Shown piece after piece: positions 1-8,900 of a stretch of 9,892 nt of DNA. Source of the DNA: an uncultured Ignavibacteria bacterium. Its GTDB lineage: Bacteria > Bacteroidota > Ignavibacteria > Kapaibacteriales > UBA961. Each line of letters opens with the position of its first letter. The first letter of the stretch is position 1. The stretch spans positions 1 to 9,892 of the forward strand of contig CALMMI010000150.1 of NCBI GenBank assembly GCA_937868245.1, written 5' to 3'. Below the pieces are notes generated by a model, which saw only the letters and a program-made list of their open reading frames with translations, searched no databases and was not told the DNA's origin. The position numbers and the translations under genes are program-made.

Positions 1-900
1 TGCAGCTTCAAGATCAGTAAAACGGAATGGATAGTTGTGCTCTGTTGCAACTTTGGGCTCAACTCGCTGTCCGGCAACAACTATCCATGCTTGTTCACCT
101 AACATGAGCTTTAGAACAAATTCCGGAACGGGAAACCAGGAAGGTCGATGTAGTACCTTTCCTACGGTTGCGGCAAATTTCTTCATCGGAACAGGATTTG
201 GCGAGACAATATTCATTGCTCCCTTTATCGATGAATTTTCAATTGCCCATACTATCATTCCCACTACATCAGCGTAGTGCACCCATGAAAGCCATTGACG
301 ACCGCTACCGAGCCAGCCACCGAACCATAATCGAAACGGAAGCAACATCTTGGCAAGTGCACCTTCCTGCTTATGCTGCACCACTACTATTCGTCCGCGA
401 ACAACCCTGCAGCATTTTTCAGCAGGTAGAGCAGCAGCTTCCCATTCTTTGCACACATACGATAAAAAATCAGTTGAGGGTAAGGAGTTCTCGGTTTTTA
501 CTTCTTCACCGCCGTTTCCATAATAACCGACAGCTGAGGTTGAAAACCATACTTCAGGCGGTGTTACGGATGTGGCAATAGCATTTGCAATCGAACGAGT
601 CCAAACACTTCTACTTTCTATAATCTCTCTTTTGTAACTATCCGACCAGCGTTTACCTGCAATATTTGCCCCTGCAAGATGTATTACAGCTTTACTTCCT
701 TCAATTGCAGATTGCAAAACTGGACTTTCCTCACCGTTCCAGAGTACATATTCGTGTTCAGCCCCTAATGTTTTTTTCGCTTTTTCTGTATCTCGTGATA
801 ATACACAAATATTGTACCCTTTAGAGGAAAGCTCTTCAATGATATATTTCCCTAAAAATCCGGTGGCTCCGGTAATAACTATTTTTGAGTGGGTATTCAT
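1..900 (-). CDS. TIGR01777-family NAD(P)-dependent epimerase-like SDR protein (3' end cut by window edge)
   Basis: This is an extended short-chain dehydrogenase/reductase of the TIGR01777 group (E. coli YfcH-like), annotated as a nucleoside-diphosphate-sugar epimerase although its true substrate is unknown. Seen: 300 codons without a stop. The N-terminus MNTHSKIVITGATGFLG carries the GxxGxxG dinucleotide-binding loop near residues 10-16. It is followed by VIHLAGANIAGKRW, STSAVGYYG and the C-terminal block GSGRQWLSWVH...DV. Near the end is LMLGEQAWIVVAGQRVEP, matching the DUF1731-type tail. Family members are about 295-310 residues, so only a few codons should lie beyond the edge. The ATG at 900-898 is chosen because it overlaps the stop of the upstream DUF2461 gene (TAATG), which implies translational coupling. 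Oddity: the usual RTG motif in the middle of the protein reads RGR, followed by a longer IVVVQHKQEGA stretch. Family assignment is firm; the reaction is not known. Confidence 0.93.
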   Translation of the reverse strand, partial: MNTHSKIVITGATGFLGKYIIEELSSKGYNICVLSRDTEKAKKTLGAEHEYVLWNGEESPVLQSAIEGSKAVIHLAGANIAGKRWSDSYKREIIESRSVWTRSIANAIATSVTPPEVWFSTSAVGYYGNGGEEVKTENSLPSTDFLSYVCKEWEAAALPAEKCCRVVRGRIVVVQHKQEGALAKMLLPFRLWFGGWLGSGRQWLSWVHYADVVGMIVWAIENSSIKGAMNIVSPNPVPMKKFAATVGKVLHRPSWFPVPEFVLKLMLGEQAWIVVAGQRVEPKVATEHNYPFRFTDLEAA

Positions 901-1592
901 TATGGTATTGCTTCTTCAAAGTACGTAAGTAGCGGGGCAAGTGCCAGTGATTTTGCCTCTATTGTATCGATAATCTGTTCAGTAAAAATTTCTTCTTGGT
1001 TTACTTGAGATGAAACTAAATACTGTTTCATCTTCAACAAGTCAGCATTTGGATGGTCAGCTGCAAACCCACGAGGAACACGCTGCAATGTATCACCTGT
1101 TAAACCTGCAGGGAATTCCTGTAAAAATCTCGGTTTTTTAACAATAGATAAAAATTCTTTAGACTCATCTGAGATTCTTTCACGGATAGCACGTAACTGG
1201 TCTGGCAAAGGCATATATAATCCACCTGCTATAAAAACTTCATTTGCGTCAATATGAAGATATATTCCGGGAGCTTCTACAGGTCGATTCTCCGATTTTT
1301 GACGAACATATGGGAAGAATAACCCGATATTTGTTTTATAAGGGTCCTTGTTTTTACTGAACCTTGTATCGCGGTAAATCCTAAACATAGATGCTTTAGG
1401 AGTCGAGATATACGGTACTCCCAGATCATCGAACCTATCGTTCATAACATCAATAAGTGCAAGTGACGGCTCTTTGACATATTTTTCATAGTCGCTTTTG
1501 TGCTCATTAAACCAGTCCCTATTATTGTTTTTGCTTAATTCACTTAAGAAATTTACAGTTGCAGAAGTAAACCCTGAAAAATGATTAGACAT
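900..1592 (-). CDS. DUF2461 domain protein (TIGR02453 family)
   Basis: This is a complete 230-residue protein of the DUF2461/TIGR02453 family, a widespread bacterial (and fungal) family without an established biochemical role. Seen: the N-terminal block F..ELSKNNNRDWFNEHKSDYEKYV (in part), then FRIYRDTRFSKNKDPYKTNIG near residues 70-90, and the GGLYMPLPDQL segment near residue 123. These are the family's hallmark regions, and the length is normal for the family. The start ATG at 1592-1590 is supported by a GGAG Shine-Dalgarno 8 bases upstream. The TAA stop shares its last base with the ATG of the downstream SDR gene, so both are probably expressed from one transcript. No signal peptide or membrane segment is visible, so it is likely cytoplasmic. 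Function should not be inferred beyond the family name. Confidence 0.95.
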   Translation of the reverse strand: MSNHFSGFTSATVNFLSELSKNNNRDWFNEHKSDYEKYVKEPSLALIDVMNDRFDDLGVPYISTPKASMFRIYRDTRFSKNKDPYKTNIGLFFPYVRQKSENRPVEAPGIYLHIDANEVFIAGGLYMPLPDQLRAIRERISDESKEFLSIVKKPRFLQEFPAGLTGDTLQRVPRGFAADHPNADLLKMKQYLVSSQVNQEEIFTEQIIDTIEAKSLALAPLLTYFEEAIP

Positions 1593-1600
1593 TGAAAATT

Positions 1601-1604
1601 CTCC
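1601..1604 (-). promoter_or_regulatory. Shine-Dalgarno of the DUF2461 gene
   Basis: Read on the minus strand, GGAG lies 8 bases before the ATG of the DUF2461 gene. It fixes that start, and it contrasts with the large plus-strand gene, which has no comparable site. Confidence 0.7.
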
Positions 1605-1650
1605 AAAAATTGATACTAATTCCTTAAAATTATCTTCATATATTAATTCA

Positions 1651-1658
1651 CAAATATA
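1651..1658 (-). promoter_or_regulatory. Candidate -7/-10 element for the DUF2461-SDR operon
   Basis: On the minus strand TATATTTG matches the TAnnTTTG -7 consensus known from Bacteroidota primary-sigma promoters. It lies about 60 bases before the DUF2461 start. No matching TTTG or TTGACA element is seen at the expected upstream distance, so this is only a candidate. Confidence 0.3.
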
Positions 1659-1894
1659 CCGTTTCTTTTGGTTAATATTGACGTGTCAGGCGAAAAATGA
1701 ACATGTTGGCACAATAAAGAAAAGTTCCGTTGCAATTATATCCATGTCTATAAATTTCATCTGATTCCTTCATTTCCACTAAAATGAATATCGAATTGTG
1801 GGATTCTTTACTTTCACCTTTTCTTTGCTTTGTAAAGATGCCATAACAACAGCCATTCACTTTCAGTAATTTAATTAACCAACATTCTTTCCTG

Positions 1895-1900
1895 TATAAT
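1895..1900 (+). promoter_or_regulatory. Candidate -10 box for the giant glycosyltransferase gene
   Basis: A perfect TATAAT lies 165 bases upstream of the giant gene's ATG in an AT-rich stretch. The -35 region at normal spacing (around 1871-1877, TTAATTA) is a poor match, so the assignment is tentative. If it is real, the transcript has a leader of roughly 155-160 nt containing the AGAAC/GTTCT dyad. Confidence 0.3.
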
Positions 1901-2065
1901 ACTTGTGCAATCAGGGCTCTTGCAGCTCACTACTGATGATTGTACCAAAAAACATCAAAAATCATAAATCTCACACAAAAGGCACGATTTTCGCGGTAAC
2001 TCTTCAAAATCAACCTTCAAGAACAAATAGTTCTGCTCAGTCTAAAGTTAAAAATCAATTAGCGT

Positions 2066-2935
2066 ATGAATACATCCCAACGTTACGGAATTGCAATTTT
2101 TCATGGAATTGGCGATATTCTAAATTGTACCCCGATTGCCAAACAGCTCAAGCTCAAAGAGCCGGAATGCCATATTACGTGGTACACCGCTTCAAAGTAC
2201 CGCTTTATTGTGGAAAACAACCCGTTTATTGACGAGATTATAACTCTCGATGGTGATGTTCTTGAGCTTGACAAGGAAATGTCCCGGCTCAGTAAAGTAC
2301 AAAATTGGACACGGTTTTTCACCCCTGCTCCCTACATGAACTATGATGTGTTGCCGGGTGGGTCATTATTGGATTTAATTAAAACTGCAGCAAGACTTGA
2401 ATGGACATTTCCATTTATCCCAATATTCTCACTAAGTGATTCTGAAGTAAAACAAGCCCGTGATTATTGGAATGCACTTCCTGAAGGAAAGAAAATCCTC
2501 GTAGAAACTGAATTTTACTCCGAGCAAAGTCATTGGAAGGATGATTATGCATTTGAAATGCTTGCAGAATTACGACAAATTGACCCGGTTTTTATATTCA
2601 CAGCCAAGAACAAGCCACCATTTTTTGATGAATTTCATCAGAAATATCCTAAATCAGTTTGGTGTGCAGAGCCATTTAGACTGAATGCAGAATTTTTCAA
2701 TCTTTCGGATGCGTTTATTGGTGTTTCTTCGGGTATTTCCTGCGTTACATTCAGTGATTATTGCCGGACTGATGTTCCACGAATAGAAGTTTCGCGTGGT
2801 GAGCATTGGAGTGCAACTGGATACCCCCATCTTTCTGAATTATATATCTGTTATAATCGTAAGCGTTTTCAAGAATCGCTGCGCTCGCTAGCTGTTCGAC
2901 TTTCAAATAGCAAAGCTCAACTTGATTTCTCACCC
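2066..2935 (+). other. Domain 1 of giant protein: GT9-like, degenerate
   Basis: Residues 1-290 read as a GT-B fold domain of heptosyltransferase (GT9) type. The opening strand and glycine loop IAIFHGIGDILNCTPIAKQL carry G16-D17, as in ADP-heptose:LPS heptosyltransferases. A Rossmann-like second half holds VFIFTAKN and FIGVSSGISCVTFSDYC. In active GT9 enzymes the latter region normally reads D/E-S/T-G-x-x-H; here it is V220-S-S-G223-I-S-C226, without the acidic residue and the histidine. It may therefore be a non-catalytic or acceptor-binding module, or use altered chemistry. Confidence 0.75.
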
Positions 2936-5900
2936 CGCTTCAAAACAATGAGTGCATTGCCTAATGGCAAAGAACGGGTAGTATGCCTTAGTTGTGGTTC
3001 ACGTCAGGCAATTGCCGTCCGTGGTGACGATATAGTACGGTGCAATGACTGCGGCTTCCATTACCTCCGCGATCGCATGACAACCAAGGAAATGGAAGAG
3101 TATTACACAAATGTATATGCTGTCGATAACCCACAAGCTGCACCTATGGTACGTGTCCCTCCTTCAAAAGAAGCGGTTGACAACAAACCGGAATTTATCT
3201 CCTCGCAGCGCAAAGAGTTATTCAACCAGGCGGTTGCCACGTATGGCAAAGATATTAAAGGCGGAACACTTGTCGATATAGGTTGCGGCTGGGGTGCTCT
3301 GTTGCACAATGCAAAACGCGAAGGAATGAACGTAATCGGCTTTGAATTTACTGCTCCTAATGTGGAATTCGGACGGAATGTTCTGGGATTGGATATTCGT
3401 CAGCAACAATTTATTGATGCAGACTTGCCGGAAAGCTCAGTGGATATTATTACAATGTCCCACGTACTTGAGCATGTCCCCTTCCCTTTTGAATTTTTAC
3501 AAAAAATAGAATATGTTCTTAAGCCAGGTGGTATTTTTACCTGTGTAGTTCCGAATTTTGGAAGTTTGGGTTCTGAAACCATGAAAGAGCAATGGGCATG
3601 GCTGGAACGTGACTGGCACTATTCACAATTTACACCACTGGTAATTCGGGAAATGTTCGCTCAAGCTGGATTTTTTGTTGAGAATTGTAGTACTGCTACA
3701 GGTGATTTCGGAAAAGACCTTCCGCTCGCTATTTTGAAACATCATCAGCCAAATGCAACACCACATCAACTTGAAGAAGCGTTAGAGAAAATCAATAATT
3801 CAGGATTGGGAGAAGAGATCAGAATTATCGGGCGTAAACGCGGCTCAACAAAAGCACGTTATACACCAAAAGGCAAAAATATTCTATGGGTTCGTACCGA
3901 CTCGATTGGTGATGCAACTCTATCAGCATCGATGCTGCCTTCGATCTCTGAAAAGTATGACAATTCAACTGTAACTGTCATTTGTCAAAATCACCTTCGT
4001 GAATTCTACCTTGTAAGTCCTTATGCGGATATAGTGCTTGGCTTTGATAAAGACCGTGCTTACCGCGAAGAACCGTATCGTAATGATATTGCCCTCAAAT
4101 TGCAAAAGATGCACATTGATACAGCCCTTAATTCTGTCTATTCGCGTGAACCGCTTACCGACTTTTTTACACTCGCTTCAGGCTCAGGTGAAACAATTGC
4201 ATTAGACGGCGGACTCGATAATATGAATGATGCAATGCGCCGTCAACATAACACCCAATACTCGCAAATCATTCCAAGTGCCGGCGAATACAAGCTTGAA
4301 TTGGAACGGCATAAAGACTTCTTGCATGGTCTTGGGATAGATACGCATTCGCTTTTACCTACCATTTGGTTAACTAAAGATGATGAAGCGTTCGCTGAAG
4401 ATTTCTTCCAAAAGAATAATCTTTCTTCTCAAAACACCATTGCTCTATTTGCAGGAGTTCAAGTTGATATTCGCCGTTATGACCGTTACGGAGAAGCACT
4501 TGCACCGATTTGTAAAGAAAGCAATTTCACAGTTATAGGATTTGGCTCAGAGAACGAACATGATTTTGTTCAAAAACAGTTAGATGCAACAGGAGTAAAG
4601 ACAATCAATCTTTGTGGTAAGACTACAATCCGTCAGTTAGCTGCTTTATTGAAAAAATGTAAATTGTCTGTTGGAGCAGAAACGGGAGCTGCACATCTTG
4701 CGTGTGCAGTCGGGACTCCTAATGTAGTGTTGCTCGGCGGTGGACATTTCGGAAGGTTCATGCCTTATTCTCACCTTACTTCTGCAGTTTCATTGCCGCT
4801 TGAATGCTTTGGATGCAATTGGCAATGCAAGTACAAAACACCGTATTGTGTCCGTTCTGTTTCATCAGGTGTTCTTACGGAAGCAATCAGACAAACCCTT
4901 AAAAAGACATCAACCAAACCCCGGATATTCATCCAAGAATCGGCAGAGTGGAACCCTAAACCCAGCGAACCGGAATGGGCATGGTTCTACCATTTGGTAA
5001 TGCCCAATGCTGTAGAAGTTATTCGTGTAAGTGAGGAATCCTTAGAATTAAATACTCAACCACAACAAACTGAAATTTTGGTAACAGCTGTTATCTCGAC
5101 TTACAATTCTGAGAAATTCATTCGTGGATGTTTGGAGGACTTGGTTCGCCAAACTTTGTTCATAAATGGCGAATTAGAAATTTTGGTAATTGATGCGTGC
5201 TCGGAGCAAAACGAAGGTGCGATAGTACGTGAGTTTCAATCCAAATATGAAAATATCCGTTACGAACGTACAGCAACCCGAGAGCCGCTCTACGCTTCCT
5301 GGAATTTTGCATCTCGAATTGCCCGTGGAAAATACATCGCCAATACAAATGCAGATGACAGAAGACGACCAGATTGCCTCGAAAAACTTGCTCAAGCTCT
5401 CGAAACTTCCGGTAATGGCATCGCCTATTCTGATTTGGCATTTGGGAAGAAGGAAAATGAACCCTACGAATCAGCTGCTATCGGTGAATGGCGTTTCCCC
5501 GACTTCGATCCAAAACTCGCAGTACTCTACAATCTCGGATGCTTCACACTTCTTTGGAGCAAGAAAGCATGGGAAGAAATAGGAGGATTCAATGAAGAGT
5601 ATAAACTTGCTGCAGATTTCGACTTTTTCACAAGAGTAGGATTGCAATTCGGAGCATCTCATGTAACCGAGCCACTCACAATGGCGCTTCTGCATGATGG
5701 GCAGCAGTCTAAAAAAGAAGAGCAAATGAATGCAGAATCGAATGCTATTCGAACAGAATTTGCAAAATTGCCTCTTGAACTTCTTTTTCCTGACGAGAAT
5801 CTGACAACTCCCGAATCTCGTGCTGCAGTGTGTATAAAAATTGCTAATGTAGCAATGACTTTGCGAGAGCCATGGTTTGGTGACCAAGTAGTTACCAAAC

Positions 5901-8900
5901 CTCAAGCAGCCGCCGGGTGGTATCAACGTGCGCTTGAAGAGCAACCTGAAAATTCAACAGCAAACTATAACATTGCACTCCTTGCTGCAATTGTCGGACA
6001 AAATGGAGCTGCCTTGCAAATGCTCTCACGTTTGAAGAATCAAATTTCTATTGAAGAGTTTGATGCAGCAGAACAATTTATCAAAAAGGCAGCAATAAAG
6101 GTAAATCAAGAGTTATTGCACAGCATTCCGATTAAAGAACCTCTTGTGTACGAATCACTGCAAAAAATCAGCAAGCATAAGCAGACGGTAAAGACTAGAA
6201 TTCTCTTTACGATGTACGGTTGGAATGAATCGGGCGGCGGCACAACATTCCCCCGTTCAGTTGCTAAGAAATTAGCGACTCTTGGTTATGACATTGCAGT
6301 ATTCTACGCAGCCGGATATCATCCTTCTAATAATTCTCCATATTATCTTGAAAATAAATCGGAAGATGGAGTTCAGTTACATGGTGTCTATAATCGCCCA
6401 ACCACCTTTTTAGATGCTGAAAATCCATTGAGAGAAATCGAAGATGCAGATTGTGTTCGCCATTTCAATCAAGTTTTAGATGAATTTGAGCCGGATGTTG
6501 TGCATTTCCATAACTTTTTAGGACTCTCGTTTGCTATAGCTGATGCCGTAAAAGAACGCGAAATCCCAATGGTCTATACTCCGCATAATTATCATTTGAT
6601 AGATCCTACTCTCTATCTCTTTCGTTCAGATTTATCATTATGGAATGGAACAGACTTTCTTGGAAATTCTGAACTGGCAGCAAATCTTAAAAAGCGAGGG
6701 GAATATCTTCGTCGTGAGCAAAAAGCTTGCGATTTATTAAGTGAAACGATTGATTATACGCTTGCCGTTTCACGTAGGCAAGCAGAAATTCTTACTGATT
6801 TTGCCGGGGAAGACAGTCATATAACAATCGTTAATCAAATCCCGGAAAGTGCAGAAAATTCTGAGTATTCTAAAAAAACATACACAAATCGTTCACTCCG
6901 TTTTGGTTTTATAGGCGGAGTAATGCCGCATAAAGGTGTTCATATTCTGGCGCAAGCTGCCCAAGTTGCAGAACGCTCACAAGTGGAGATTCATATCTAC
7001 GGTTTTGGTGGCAAAGAGTATATCAATATGCTCAAATCCATTGACCAAAAAGGAATACTTCATTTTCACGGTGAATACAGAAGTTCCGAATTACCTACTA
7101 TTGCGAAAGAATTGGATGCCGTTATCCTACCAAGTGTTTGGGAAGACTGTGCACCACTAGTAATAGCCGAAGCACTCGCCCTTCACCTGCCCGTTATTGG
7201 AGCAGATATAGGAGGATTCAGTGATTTTGTGACTGATGGTTTCAACGGAAAACTCTACCGATACGATTCAGCTCGAGACCTTAGCAAAATCATTAAAGAT
7301 ATAATTGCTAATCCTAATCAACTCGAAACATGGAGCAAGAATGCAACATTGCCCTATACATTCAATGATTACACCCAATTCGTCGGTGATTTATATAATC
7401 AATTGGCAAACGGTGAACGCCCTAATCCGAAGGACATCTCCCTGACATTCAAACAAAACGAAACAAAAAATATTTCTCAACAATCAGTACCAGTTATGAG
7501 TTCCGAACCATTAAACCGTGTTCAATTCTCCGAAAATCTGAGTGGTGGATTCTCCAATAAAAATGCACGCGGGCAGATGCCCAATCCCCTCCCCGCTCCT
7601 CTTTATCTCAATCTCGGTTGCGGACGTGACGTTCGCGACGGCTTTGTAAACATTGATTTATTCAGTGATGATGAGCGTGTCGTAGCAATGGACATCCGGC
7701 ATTTGGAACTTGCAGATAATGTTGCCGACGGCATCCTTGCAAGTGATGTTTTGGAACATTTCTCCCACCGCGAGACTGATGCTATTCTGGCTGAATGGGC
7801 ACGTGTTCTGAAACCGAACGGAGAAATAATTATCCGCTGTCCGTCGCTTAGATTGCAGATTCAGGCGTATCAACGCGGGGTTTGGGATGCAGACATTGCG
7901 TCCTATATGATTTTCGGGGGACAAACCAATCCTGGAGATTATCATTGCATCGGATTTGATGAACAGTCTATCAAAAAGCATTTGGAGAAAGTTGGTTTTG
8001 AAGTTCTTTCGTTCGAGGAGGTGGATACTCCTCAAAGTGCTGGATTTATTAATCTTAACATGACCGTTCAGGCACGAAAGAAAGCACCGCAGATTATTCA
8101 ACCGAAACCGACTATTGCACCTAAAGAGGTTATACCCCAGACACGAAAAGTATCTTCGACCAATGAAGTTGTACCCCATAAAGCCGGGACACCTTCGATA
8201 AATTTAGTATGGGAAGGTTCACAATTCGTATGGCATTCCTTTGCCCTTATCAACCGTGAGCAATGTGCCAATATCATTGAATCGGGAGTCGCAGAGGTAA
8301 CGATTGTTCCTTACGAACCCGATCAATTTGGTCCCGAAAATAATCCTAAATATGAACTTCTCGCCTCTCACGATATACGTTTCAAAGCGGAAACAGACGA
8401 GCAAATCAAGAAACTCCCTTATGTGTGGGTTCGCCACCAGTGGCCTCCAAAAGTTGAAGAGCCGAAGGGTGCTTTGTGGGTAATTCAACAGCCGTGGGAA
8501 TTCACCTCGCTACGCAAGGATTTTGTGGAGTTATTCAACCAAGCAGATGAAATATGGACTCCGTCCAATTATTCGCGTAATGCATTTGTAGCGTCGGGAG
8601 TGGAATCCAATAAAGTGCAAATTGTGCCGAATGGTATTGCCCCCGAACTGTTTACTCCGGCAGGAGAAAAACAGCACTTTGCAACAAACAAACGCTTCAA
8701 ATTCTTATTTGTGGGTGGGACAATCCTTCGCAAAGGAATTGATATTCTGCTTAAATCATTTGCAACAACCTTTACCAATGAAGATGATGTGTGTTTGATT
8801 ATCAAGGATATGGGCGGCGATTCATTTTATAAGGGTCAGACTGCAGCCGGCATGATTGACCAGGTTCGACGTTTGCCCGGCGCGCCTGAAATCCTCTACG

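Larger units (their letters stand above)
1593..2065. other. Divergent intergenic region, 473 bp, no convincing gene
   Basis: This AT-rich spacer separates the minus-strand DUF2461 operon from the plus-strand giant gene and must hold promoters for both. It contains short frames only. A 62-codon minus-strand frame (1672-1860) would start with GTG, lacks a ribosome binding site and resembles no family I know. Small dyads are present: AACATGTT at 1700-1707, and AGAAC/GTTCT at 2020-2024/2030-2034 with a 5-base loop. No rho-independent terminator, tRNA or recognisable riboswitch was seen. The leader of the giant gene could be up to about 160 nt long if the TATAAT at 1895 is used. Confidence 0.6.

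Noticed and set aside
168..581. 137-codon plus-strand frame opposite the SDR gene
   Set aside because: It lies wholly antisense to a gene with clear family motifs. Its translation is rich in rare combinations and resembles no protein.
1700..1707. AACATGTT palindrome as an operator
   Set aside because: Eight bases only, not repeated elsewhere in the spacer and not placed next to a supported promoter. Expected by chance in AT-rich DNA.
1672..1860. 62-codon minus-strand frame in the intergenic region
   Set aside because: GTG start, no ribosome site, no recognisable family, and it lies where the promoter of the DUF2461 gene is expected. It could be a tiny real gene but cannot be supported.
2020..2034. 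AGAAC/GTTCT hairpin as a terminator or attenuator
   Set aside because: Only a 5-bp stem with no following T-run. Too weak for a terminator, so noted only as part of the leader.
1903..2232. 109-codon plus-strand frame overlapping the start of the giant gene
   Set aside because: TTG start, no ribosome site and no family motifs. The overlapping frame from 2066 gives a clear GT9 N-terminus.
5471..5944. 157-codon minus-strand frame inside the giant gene
   Set aside because: Antisense shadow of the GT2 domain. Cys/Phe/Ser-rich translation without domain motifs, while the plus strand carries the GT2 signature.
7658..8179. 173-codon minus-strand frame inside the giant gene
   Set aside because: Antisense to the second methyltransferase, whose motifs are intact on the plus strand. 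No family resemblance on the minus strand.
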